Of a stretch of DNA of 64,000 bases, positions 50,302 through 61,200 are shown piece by piece (position 1 is the first letter of the stretch; each line of letters starts with the position of its first letter). The DNA lies in contig CM035232.1 in NCBI GenBank assembly GCA_020226215.1, positions 80,688,693 through 80,752,692 of the forward strand, written 5' to 3'. The stretch is from Sindora glabra. Lineage: Eukaryota > Streptophyta > Magnoliopsida > Fabales > Fabaceae. The notes under the pieces were generated by a model. It worked only from the letters and a program-made list of their open reading frames with translations. It searched no databases and had not been told where the DNA came from. The translations under genes were made by a program, and so were the position numbers.

Positions 50302-51276
50302 GAATGTTTTTTATTCTTTTCTATTTTATTTTTAGCCTTAGAAGATTCATCTTTTAATTTTGAAAAGAAATTAAATTTGAACTTGCTTCCTCTTTCTTCC
50401 TTTTTGTCACTCTTCTTATCCCAAGACTTCTATGGAGAGGTTGATTGTGAATTATATTTAGATGAGCTCCTTTTTTTGAGTTACCTTTCCATTTTCATAG
50501 CTAAGTGTACCAACTCTTCCAAGAATGCATAGTGTTGTAACTCCACCACATTAGCAATGTCTCTATTCAATCCATGGAGAAATCTAGCCATAGTTACTTC
50601 TTGACTTTCCTCCATGTTGGCTCTAGTCATAGTGATTTGCATTTCTTTGTGATATTCTTCAACAGTCTTGGTCCCTTGAATAAAACTTTTGTAATTTTTG
50701 GTACACATCTCTTTAGTAATAGCTAGGGACAAATCTTCTTTTTATAATAAACTTCAAGTCTTCTTAAGTTATAATAGGTCTTTCCCGCTCTCTTCTTACA
50801 TCTATTATCAATTTATCCCACCAAGCAATGGCATAATTAGAGAATTTCATAACAACAAGCTTTACCTTTTTTCCTCCGAATAATTATGGTAATTGAATAT
50901 CAATTCTATTTTCTTTTCCCACTCAAAGTAAGCTTTTGGATCATTTCTTCTTTGGAATGATGGGATTTTCATCTTAATGCTGTCAAGATTGGTATCTACT
51001 CTTGCTCTTGGCCTATCTCCTTCTCTTCTAACATGCCTTCTTTCACCTCTTCTTCTCATTTGAGCCATCTGATCTCTCGCTTGCTCCCTCAATAGTTTCG
51101 ATTCCTTCATCTTTCACATGCCTATCATTTTGTCTTCTTTCTCCTTTCATCCCTCTAATCCTTTCATTCATGTTAGCAATTTGTGTATTCAATCTTTCAA
51201 AGTGTTGAAACATAACTCTCATAGTGAAATTTAGATTTTTAGGTTGGCATGTAGAGCTATCACTTCCACTTGTCAT
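50302..51276 (-). pseudogene. gag of the gypsy element (frameshifted)
   Basis: Starts ATG at 51276 (MTSGSDSSTCQPKNLNFTMR), with a short coiled-coil-like FQHFERLNTQIANMNERI. A frame change near 51100 leads to the RRRGERRH/REGDRPRARVD region and IKMKIPSFQRRNDPKAYFEW, the conserved gag signature (IP.F.G..DP..YLEWE). The last block, TKNYKSFIQGTKTVEEYHKE...RFLHGLNRDIANVVELQHY (50700-50520), is the retrotransposon gag domain (PF03732 type). At least two frameshifts and several stops. Gag forms the virus-like particle that holds the element RNA. Confidence 0.85.
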
Positions 51277-52529
51277 CCTTAATGTTTAAACCTACAAGAA
51301 AGGTTAGATAAAAAGAAAGGACCTCACAAAACCACACTTCTTTCTTGATTTAGTGGCACTTACACTTGTATGTGCACTCTAATTTAGGCTTTTACCCTTA
51401 AATGAGCTCACACACTTTTACCTTTTCCTCTTTTGTGGTTCTTTTAGAACTAAAATGACACAACCATCAGAAATCCAACAATTATGGCTATCACTATTTT
51501 AAATTGAATGTTAACACAAGGTAACAACACAATAACATCATGGCAGTAGGGAATTAATACAATTGGACTTCAAGAAGGAAAATAACAAGGGCTTAATCAT
51601 ATAAAATAATGAAAAGAGCAATATAAAAAAATAATAACAGTTACTAATTTGAGAACTCAAGAAATTGAAAGAGATAATAAACAATTAATTTTAAAATGAA
51701 AAGTTCAAAAGTGACTAAAGCATATTAAGAACCAACAATGACTAAAGGCAAACAACTTCTTCTCTTTTAATATTGTTTCACTTTATTTTTAACAATTTAG
51801 CACTTTATTTTTCTTGCCTTTTCTTTGTAAGTTACCTTTTGATTTATTTACTTAGCTTTTCTCCTTTGTTTCTTGAGATTTTTTTCTTGTTAATTATTTT
51901 TGCTTTCTAAATCACTACTACTCAGTACCAATCTTCATTTTGTTTTGGCATTTTTTTTTCTCAATCATAAATTCACCATGTAACACTATGTATGCTGATT
52001 GTAAGAGTTTCCATATAATTCAAACTTGGTGCTCTTTGCCTTGCTTTAATTAATCATTATATTCAATTATTGCACTTTGAGGGTGTGCTATTAGAACATG
52101 GCAATTGGTTATTACAAGCTGAACCTTTTCACTTTGAATTTTTAACAAACATGTTCAATGCATCTTTCATTAACTAGAATAGTAATGATATTTGGACCAA
52201 ATTTTGAGCTCAACAATAACAAACAACATAAAAATGAAGAAGGTGACCAAGTATTAAAGCAAATTTAGACTTACAATTATCTTAGACAATTTATCAAACA
52301 CATAGAGGGCAGAATTGAAAAATAACTTAAATTTGATAGAAAACTGAATTAAAACATATGAATTTAACACAAACCAAATAAAAAATGCAATAGATACAAA
52401 AATAAAATCAGAAGGGGTAGAAATGAAGAATTAGGATATAAATTGTGTGAACAATAGTGTAAATAGTGTGATAAATAGTACGTGAATGGTGACAAAAATT
52501 TAAAGAAAAGTAAAACTTGAATTTGGGAA
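51277..52529 (-). other. 5' leader of the gypsy element
   Basis: Non-coding stretch between the PBS and the gag start. AT-rich with small A/C- and T-rich runs. No ORF with motifs. Confidence 0.5.
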
Positions 52530-52546
52530 CCTTGTTCTAAATACTA
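52530..52546 (-). other. Degenerate primer-binding site of the gypsy element
   Basis: Minus strand TAGTATTTAGAACAAGG, two bases inside the 5' LTR end, compares with TGGTATCAGAGCCAGG (initiator Met tRNA) with one insertion and a few changes. Confidence 0.6.
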
Positions 52547-52548
52547 AA

Positions 52549-53212
52549 TGATGTAAAATTGTATTGGATCTATCCTAAATTAGATGCAATCACAAAAAAA
52601 GAAGGGTATTCTCGCCATGCTTTAGAAAAGAGGAAGAAATTGAAAACAATAAGAGATAAATTTGATGCCACAAAGGTTGAATGCCCTTTATAAGTCTTCA
52701 AGTTCATATAAGAACTTAAAGAGGAAACTCTCATTAGTAATCAGCTTATATTCATGTCTAAGGTCAAAATCTCAAATCTCATTTGTATAAGGAACAAGCC
52801 TTTTTATATAACTATCTAAAACCCTAATTGACAATGGGCTCAAATGATAACATATTGGCCTAAAACTAATCCATTAACCTAAACCTAATAAATGGGCCTC
52901 TAAATGATTATAAGTAATATAGTAAATTATTAATAGTAACATGATAAATGTTTTGAAAGTAAAATAGGTCTAAACACATTTAGTCTAAATTGAAGCCTAA
53001 AAGACATAACATAAAATAAATACAAACTAAAGGTCCAAATACTAAATTATAGCCTAAAACACCAACTAATTGTAAATAGGGCTGGAATGGCATTAATTAG
53101 GATAATGGTTGATGTGACATTGATGTAATGCCATCTCCTTAATGATGTAGCACAATTGATTAAGCCCTCATCTTATCTAATTTTCTTATCATTGACCCCA
53201 CTTAGATTCACA
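52549..53212 (-). repeat. 5' LTR of the gypsy element (664 bp)
   Basis: The partner of the LTR at 47257-47966, shorter through deletions (notably a missing stretch around the TGGAGCACCAACTTGGTGATG region of the left copy). The two copies differ at many positions, so the insertion is old. Confidence 0.85.
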
Positions 53213-53604
53213 TTATGAGTGTTGTTAGATGAGTATAACAATCATCTAATTTAATGCTAAAAATCTAGAGTATTTGATACCTTAGATTCTAACGATGAAC
53301 TTCCTTGGATAAGTATATTAGTCATTTACATTAATGTTAAAAATTTAGAGTATGTAATGGTGAAGTGCTTAAAGTTTCAATTTTAGAATAGGAAAATCTC
53401 CTAGTTTGGTGCATTCACCCTTTGTTGCAAATATTAGGTGTGTTGATGTGCTAACTAAATTTACTTTGTCATGTAAGCATGATACCCCAATGGTCTTTCC
53501 TTGGCCTTCCATTTGTCACTTAGAATCCAAAGGTTCCTCTTGGAATTTTATTGTTTCCTATCCCTATTAGATGTTAGTTAAGACTCACCAATGCTCATGG
53601 ACAC
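53213..53604. other. Old sequence between two insertions
   Basis: Less AT-rich than its neighbours around 53480-53600 and could be a relic of an older element, but no motif is recognised on either strand. Confidence 0.35.
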
Positions 53605-53609
53605 TTTAT

Positions 53610-55838
53610 GTCACACCTTCTATAAAATGTCATAATTTGAAATTTATTTAGTAATAAGGATAAATGTAATAGTTAGTATGTTATTGCCAAAAAAGTAACT
53701 TGTACGCATATTAGAAAATTTTTGATGAATTATTTAGGAAAATAATAATTAATGTTAGAGCAAGTTGTGGAATGGAAACTTAATGAGAAATAAATAAGGA
53801 AAACTAAGTAGAATAGTAAGGTTTGAGGTATTAAGTTATTGTAAGTAAATATATAAGCAAGAAAGAGATTTAGGAAGACATTTCCAATAATGCCCCTAAC
53901 ATTACTCTTTATTTTTTTATGACCACACTATCTCTCCCCAATTCATTTATCTCCACTAAAAACTCCTAACTCCATCTTCCTATTTATCTTCTCCTCAAGA
54001 TTTGTAAGAAAAAAGCATCAATCTTCTTCAAATTCTTCATCTAATTAAGGTAAGAACATTATCCTTACAAGAATTCTCTTTATCATCTTTGATGAGAATT
54101 AAAACCATTTGGCTTAAAAAGGGGAAATCGAACCCTATATTAGAATCTCTTGAATTTAGTGTAATTAGGCTTAAAGAACATCAATTTCAATCTTTTAACA
54201 TCTTCTTCCATCTTAGATGAATGATTATTCTAGTTTAAATTCATTAAATTGATGAAAAATTATGTTTTGGTTTAGATATTAGGTTCTTTGTGATTTCATT
54301 AATATATGATGTTTCATGATGATTTGATTGAATATAATGATAAAGGACACTTGTATAAGATGTTATTTATTTGCATTAATGAATAGAGGTTATTTGGTGA
54401 GTAATAAATGGGCAAGGTGTGTATTGATGTTGAGTGAATAATCTAAAAGCATTTGGAAAAGATTCTGTGTTCATACATGAAGCATTTTGCAAAAGTACTT
54501 CTTGGGTCTAAATTTCTTTGGGCTTAAAAGTAATTCGTGAAGCACTTTATTATTTTCAAAAGTGACTAGAAGTTCCAAAGTAGTTCGCAAAGCACTTTTT
54601 GAGCCTCTCTCGAGATATTTTCTATGTTTAGGTATCACTAAGCTAAGAAGCCCTTCGTGAAGGGCTTCTTTTCCTCTAAATATTACTGGAAGAGCCTTAA
54701 TAACTCATAATGTGCTTCTTTTACTTTGTCTTGTCTTTCTATTTTGATATTCAGTGCATTTAGCTTTATAAGGCATATTTAATCATAAACTTGGTGCATA
54801 AAAATATTGATGAGGATTCTTACGTTTTTAAGCCTATGTATAGCTATTACATTATAAATTGTATTAAGAATGAAATAGTTGTGTGACTTATGAAATGAAA
54901 TGAGTTTTAGATGTACTTTGACAGATGGTGTAGATTATATTAGATCTTGTTTATGCAATTATGTGATGAATTGAGATATATGGCTTTACATTGATACATG
55001 GTGTTGCCATTGGAAACATGGTGACAATGTTTTGAGTTTTGATATAAAAAATTTGTATTATGATATAATTTATGAAAATTGTGATAAAGGATAATATGTG
55101 AATGTCAATCACCTAATTCCTAGTAATATGCTTGTGGGGGGTGTAAGGTTGACCTCGGAAGGACAAGGATAGATAGCTTGTGGAGGGTATAAGATTAACC
55201 TATGAGTCACAAGGAGGATGTACATATTTTATTATGTATTGTTATGCATTATAATATGGCATTGGAACTTTAAATTCAATGACTACTTCTATATGGATTA
55301 TTTAAAATGAAATATTTATGATTAAGTCCTTTATGGCTATTTGAGATTAAATCAATAGATGAGAATGATTTATGTGTTAAATGTTCAAGAGGATAGTTTA
55401 GTTGGTAAGCGGATATATTATTGTGTTTATCTATTGTAGAGTATTCACTTACCAGGCCTTAAATTCACTTTTCCATAATTATTTTACAGATATATAGGTC
55501 AAGCTTCTACCATTACCTCTTTAAAACTAATTCTATTAAGAGCTTCTCCAACATAGTTTTTAAGTACCATTTGTATAATCATTGGGTAAAGGATTCATTG
55601 AAAAGTCATTAGATGGACTTATCCTCAATTTGAAAGGAATATGAGTAAACCTAACTTTCCTTTTTTTGTAAACACTATTTTTAATTATGAATAGAATATC
55701 TCACCTTTTCAAGGACTACTTCTCTATTTTTCATAATTCTAGTTAAATAACTAGGAAGGAAGTGAATAATTGGGACTAGGTTGGTGGAATTTGAATAGTG
55801 GGTTCTATGCTAATCACAATTGGATTTGGGTTGTGACA
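53610..55838 (+). mobile_element. Solo LTR (family D, 2229 bp) with target duplication CTTTA
   Basis: Starts TGTCACACC and ends GGTTGTGACA (7-bp inverted ends TGTCACA/TGTGACA). CTTTA flanks it on both sides (53605-53609 and 55839-55843), the 5-bp duplication of LTR retrotransposons. It has a leader with AAG|GTAAG at 54047, a palindrome cluster (54471-54680) and GGTGTAAGGTTGACCTCGGA near 55140. No interior, so it is the product of LTR-LTR recombination. Confidence 0.85.
54647..54668. repeat. Palindrome with 10-bp arms in solo LTR D
   Basis: Arms GAAGCCCTTC and GAAGGGCTTC are separated by GT. The core TTCGTGAAG recurs at 54523 (ATTCGTGAAGCACTTT) and, altered, at 54583 (GTTCGCAAAGCACTTT). Confidence 0.85.
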
Positions 55839-55843
55839 CTTTA

Positions 55844-56255
55844 TCCATTAAGGGAATGCTTATTTAATTTTAATACATGATGAAAAAACTAATCCTTTTA
55901 TTATCTTCTAAATAATTTTTTTTATCACTTATATGATTTTTCTAACTCTTTTTTTACTATTGTAATTTTTCTATCATAAAGTATAGTTATCAATTAGTTA
56001 ATAAAAGGTCAAACTATTCTTAGATAGGGAGGCACTTCTTACTTAAGTGAATTACTTATTCAAGCTTTTGTTTTACACCACTAAGTTATTAAAGGGTAGC
56101 TATATGTGACACTAATCTAGTAACTTAAGATTAATAAGATTCATCATTTAATTATATTTATAAAACTATAAAATATAACTTCCTTATTGCTTTCACCATG
56201 AATCTCACTAAGATTCTTTGGATAACCACTTCTTCATACATGTTTCACTTTTGCT
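55844..56255 (-). other. Leader of a minus-strand retrotransposon, no gene
   Basis: Lies just downstream of the PBS at 56274-56256 in minus orientation, so it is the element's leader. AT-rich; no coding motif before it is interrupted by solo LTR D. Confidence 0.45.
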
Positions 56256-56274
56256 GGACCTTGCTTTGATACCA
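56256..56274 (-). other. Primer-binding site (initiator Met tRNA type)
   Basis: Minus strand TGGTATCAAAGCAAGGTCC, one base from the plant TGGTATCAGAGC PBS. It lies three bases inside the LTR end at 56278 (GGTGTTACA on the minus strand). Confidence 0.8.
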
Positions 56275-56861
56275 CATTGTAACACCTCAATTCTTAATAC
56301 CTTTTTAGTTATTTAATTTGTAAAAATTTTGGCAATTTTTTAAATACAACTTTCAAGCAAAGACTACAACATTATGAAAATATTTGTCAATATAGAGACT
56401 AATCCCTTGAACCTATAATTGAGAGCTAAATAAGATTTTAATAACTTATTACAAGTCAAATATCCATAATAAAAAATGACAACTAGAAGGATTCTCTTGA
56501 ATCCATAGTGTCAAAGTAACAATGGCAAGAAAGTCTAAGTACTGGTTACCTAGGCATTTTTAATTTTTATCTTTCTATGATGGCTATAAAGTAATACCTA
56601 AAAATATTGAGTAAGAAGTAGTAAGTCATAAGAACTTAGTAAGTGAAACTCCATTTATGCTACACTAGTAGTCTAGTTGTCTTATGTATTTTAATCTTAT
56701 TTATTTCTTATATCACACTTATAGAAGAGTCTTAAGTATGGTTATTCATTTAATGTCTTAAATCTATATCCAAATTAAACATTACATATTCATAAACATA
56801 CCACTTATCTCATATGTACATTGCGTGCTATGCATCACATATTGTGATCATACATGCACAT

Positions 56862-58283
56862 TGTTAGTGTATATGCCCTAAAACCAATTATATTGGTGAT
56901 TGTAATTTTGAATCATGTTATTTTAATGGCAATTCCAATTATTATATTTATATATATTGTCTGCGTAATATATTTAATTATAATAATAACCTTAGAATAA
57001 TTGTATTCTTAAATGTCCCTAGTCATATATCATTGTGGATTAGGTTGCTTTGATATGTTAAGACTAGCATGTGTGAAGACTTATATGGGATATTAAGTTT
57101 ACACATGAGTACAAGTTAGAGAACTTGTATACTGGACCGACCCATATTAAGAACACTACATGGATCGTTATATGAGTGTCATGAGTAGTTCTTAGTGATC
57201 ATTATTAATATGGTCCTTTGACCTGAGATTACCAAGGTTCCCTACATGTGAGTTTCATATTTTGATACTATTCTATGTCACTAATGGTTAAGTGAATGCA
57301 TGGGTAGATATTGGATATGTCACATATCATGCGGAGGGGTTTGTGTGATCAAGATGGGATTTGTCCCTCCTATATAACAGGAGTAACATCTATGGGCCCC
57401 TTGATTAAGTAAAGCTGAGAAAATGCATGGCCATGCTCAGATAAATTGACATGAGATGTCGATTACATTTGTTTCAGTCAGCTTACTTAGGAATCAAGAA
57501 ACCTCAAGATTGGGCTATACGGGAATGACACGGTCCATGTCTCGTGCTCAATCTAGATGTATAGGACAAAAGGACATAAATGATTATCACGTGTAAAGGT
57601 TTAGTCAAATCACCGACTTTCTCATTACTTGGGTAACAATGATGTGTTGCTAGACACCAATCTTTGTTTATGATCATTAATATGATTAATGGTCATTGCC
57701 AACGTAATGAGAGCCTGTAGGGTCGCACACTTAGAGCTTAGTGAATTTGGAATTAATGGACCAAATTGTTTGGGCTTAATATTTGGGAATTCATGTTATA
57801 ATTATAAGACCCAATAGTAAGCCTATAATTATACATGGAATAAGGCCTAAATAGGTTAGGTTTTTCTATGCACCTATTTAAATAGGCTTATTGGGTAATA
57901 ATAGGATTACTATTATTCTTCACGCACCCCAAGTAAAAGCATAGAAAAACCCTAGGCACTCTCCTTGACTAAAATCTCTGAAGAGGCGTAGCTAGCACTA
58001 CGAGGTCTAAGGAGATCAATTTCAACCGGTGTGTGTAGCAGACATTCATCGGTGATTCACGGGTGCAGCCACAAAACGTTGTACTGGTGATCTGATTTAC
58101 TGGTTTCCATTCCGGTTCGTGATTTGGAAGCAGATCAGATTTGCTGCAGCGGTCAGAAGAATTTTGCCGAAAGGTATAAACCCTAATCCCTGATCTATGG
58201 CGTTCTAAATTCGCATGGATCCTTGGTGGAAATCGTGTAAAAATTTTATTCCGCTGTGCATGTATGATGCGCGATTTTCAGCA
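56862..58283 (+). mobile_element. Young-looking solo LTR (family G, 1422 bp) with target duplication CACAT
   Basis: Starts TGTTAGTGTATATGCCC and ends GATTTTCAGCA. CACAT flanks it perfectly (56857-56861 and 58284-58288). Visibly richer in G and C than everything around it and without obvious decay, so it is a recent insertion. Includes a transcribed-leader-like part (57880-57980, CACGCACCCC, AAACCCTAGG) and GCGTAGCTAGCACTACG near 57985. No tRNA site or coding region remains. TG...CA ends and a 5-bp duplication show an LTR retrotransposon; the copia or gypsy assignment is open. Confidence 0.85.
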
Positions 58284-58980
58284 CACATATCACATTAGAA
58301 AGCTATTTATACACACACCATATATCGTGCATTACATATTCATACTTGTATCACTCATACATATCACATAAGCATGTTACATATAAACATAACATATTCA
58401 TAAGCACATCACATGCAATGCATATTCATGGTTTATAAGTATATACTATATTTCCAATAATTCATAATCCATAAAATGCACATTTACCTTTTATAGTAAC
58501 ACCTCTATGTATCATAATTACATCACGTATATGTTTCCTATTTTTATGTATTCCTATAAGTTCATATATCAAATTCACTTCATGTATGTATTTCACCATA
58601 CAATAATTTATATGAATGTATATGAGTACAAAGCATATAAACTTGAGTATGACACCATCAAGCAAGCCACACAAAAGTCAACAAGTTATAATTACTTCAA
58701 ATTCACATTCATCCCAAATATTCTCTTTTGTTCCTCCTTTTTCCTTTATTATTGCATTGCTAATCATTTTATAACATGTAATCCACTTTTATTTTTTTGC
58801 ATTGATAACTAATTTCTCAATATTTATATAATATGCTTCCCATAGAAATAATAATGATCTATGGCACCTCATACAGCTTCAAAACACAATTAGATCACCA
58901 CTATTATTTTCACATCTAATATGTGCCAAAATACACATCATAATTTTGATTCATGCATTAATCATATACATGTACATATA

Positions 58981-58983
<3 letters not shown>

Positions 58984-59029
<46 letters not shown>
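58984..59029. repeat. (AT)n microsatellite
   Basis: About 23 AT units, inside the split minus-strand LTR. Confidence 0.95.
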
Positions 59030-59031
<2 letters not shown>

Positions 59032-59526
59032 CTTAATGTGTGCATAATTTATACAACTCATGTTTAGTATTCAATAATAATCTTTTCATCTAACATTGGA
59101 TAAAATTTGATATTCCTCTTATTAAGGCTTTAACATCCTTATCAGTCTCATAAGGAAAATTCCTTCAAAGTTTTATATTTTATGATTACATATCTCAAGC
59201 ACAATTTCTAGGATAATATGCTCATTTAATTAATGCTAAACCAAGATTCCATATGTTTAATTTACATTAGATACATAATATATACATATTTCGTGTTCAT
59301 ATGTTGTATTCACAATATATATGTACATGTATATATATATATTCATAGTATGCATTTTACAATCATAACTTACATTAATAATTTATACTTACAATTTATA
59401 TTCAAATTAACAATTTTTAAAGGAAAAATCACACTTTCCTACATGTTTTAATTTATGAAGCGATTAGTATTTATATCAAGTACTTATATCTATATAATTC
59501 TACTACACTTGTATATCAATAAAATA

Positions 59527-59565
59527 TTATTATTATTATCATCATTATCATTATCATTATCATTA
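59527..59565. repeat. (ATT)/(ATC) microsatellite
   Basis: Run of ATT units changing into TCATTA units; low-complexity expansion. Confidence 0.85.
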
Positions 59566-61200
59566 AAACCATAAGGTATCCAAAATACCATAATACTTGT
59601 ATTATTTCACATGATGTAATTCAAGATCATTCGCATCAATATTAAATTTAGTGGCAATTATGCATAACAATATTTGCAATAAGTGAACACCTTTTATGTG
59701 GAATACTTACAACACTTGAAACACTTAAGGAATCCATTATCAAATATTTATTGCAAATTTTAAATCTCCATATCATGCTTTATTATCCTCAAATAGATAA
59801 TAAAACATGCATGAAATCATTCAAGATGAAACATTATTTAACTTTCAAAATTTCATAAGGTACTTGAAAGTTATAGGTTCACTATTTAAGATTTTCATTT
59901 CAAACTATATATTTTAATATCACACACATCAAGATCAAACATAAATTTAACCACATGAAAGTATTTGAAGATAGCACGTCTTTCTAAAGATAATTATGGT
60001 ACCTAAAACATAAGAACCATTATTCACTAAATTTCTTAGTGTACTTAAGACTTTCTTAGGTGAATCATACCTATTTTTTTCACATGCATATGACAAAACC
60101 TAAGGAGAATCCATTCTTGTCTAATATTTTTCATTATATCAAACCTTCACCCATTTTTAAAGTTCATTTACATAGTTTTATATTTATGATCAAGAAACCA
60201 AATCATTTTAAGATTTATTTAATAATTGAAGGATTTCAAGAGAGATATACCCTCCCCTACCTAATTATGGATTTTAGTGTGTTGGTTACAAAAGACCAAA
60301 GTGAACATTTAGAGAGAGTACTCACCTTAAAAGAGAATCCATTTGTGAAAGAAAGATAATGAGTTTGAAGATTGATTTTTATAGTATTGGAAACAAAAGA
60401 CTTCCTATAGAAAGATGCATAAATCTTTTTATTTCTCCTAAAATTTGGATGCCTTATGGTGGAAGAAGAATGAAAGATGTTCTTGATAAGTTAGGAGAAA
60501 ACGAGAAGGAGATCGGATATAGAAAGGATGGACATGAGCTTTTGAGAGAAAATGAGAAAAGTGATAAAGGAGAAAGGTGTAGTTATGCACTTTGTTTCAA
60601 AAATGAAAGATAAGTAATTGATGATAGGCCTAGATTATCATTATTTTTCTCTAGATGTGATATTTACCTCTAGCTAGTGGGACACTTGTCCAATGCATTG
60701 CATGCATGACACTTATCCAATATGTGTTTATAGCACTTAACAACTTCTAGTCATAACACTTACTTTGCATGCATGCCTTTACATGACTTTGGACACTTGT
60801 CTAGCATACACCCATTTATCATGATACTTATCCTTCCTCTAAATTCTTCCACATGCATTGGGTATATAGGCATGATTACCTATACTTATTCTTTTTCTAT
60901 TTGTCACTTGGTAGTAATTATGTCCACGACTTATCTTCTAAGTTAATTTTATCAATTAGGGCATAAGACGAGAAGCTTATCTAACTCTCTTGTCTATAGG
61001 TTTGGTTGGGCTTTGATTTCAACCACAAAAATTCTATTTTTTCACTTTTCTTGATCTTTATATTGGTGCTTTTAACTTTTGTCCAACATTGGTTCACTAC
61101 AAGATTTCTCTTAGAATTCTATTCATGAATTAGGCTTTACTTTAGAGTATGTCTAATAACTTAAAACATATTATAATAGTACTAATTAAAATTTACATAA

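Larger units (their letters stand above)
47257..53212 (-). mobile_element. Ty3/gypsy retrotransposon, LTR to LTR, rearranged (about 5.96 kb)
   Basis: Two LTRs in the same orientation flank a minus-strand interior with PBS, gag, zinc knuckle, protease, pol pieces and polypurine tract. It is shorter than a complete gypsy element because much of RT, RNase H and integrase is missing, and the pol pieces are out of order: the RNase H-end/integrase-start block (49336-49058) precedes the RT block (about 48960-48170). Integrase C-terminal residues follow at 48100-47985. Flanks TAAGT and TTATG do not form a convincing target duplication. Confidence 0.85.
56278..61200 (-). repeat. 5' LTR of a minus-strand Ty3/gypsy-like element (split; far end approximate)
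   Basis: Its 3' end is fixed by TGTAACACC (plus) next to the PBS. On the minus strand it shows the TTTCACTTACTAAGTTCTTA motif near 56648 (compare GCTCACTGAGTTCTCAC in LTR E) and a CT-rich leader opposite the GA-rich 60480-60590, as in the E family. A solo LTR (56862-58283) and an (AT)n run lie within. The 5' limit near 61200 is an estimate from the E-family length. Confidence 0.5.

Noticed and set aside
47252..53217. Target duplication around the complete gypsy element
   Set aside because: TAAGT and TTATG agree at only two of five positions; it has mutated or the ends have moved.
53610..55838. Solo LTR D as a MULE with a 9-bp duplication (ACACTTTAT)
   Set aside because: The resulting ends show no inverted repeat, while TG...CA ends with CTTTA fit an LTR and internal landmarks match other LTRs.
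58507..58812. 101-aa plus-strand ORF
   Set aside because: Tyr/Ile/Phe-rich translation of AT-rich repeat DNA with no motif.
60060..60613. Two adjacent plus-strand ORFs (99 and 84 aa)
   Set aside because: They lie in what reads on the other strand as the CT-rich leader of an LTR; composition-driven, with no domain or conserved neighbour.
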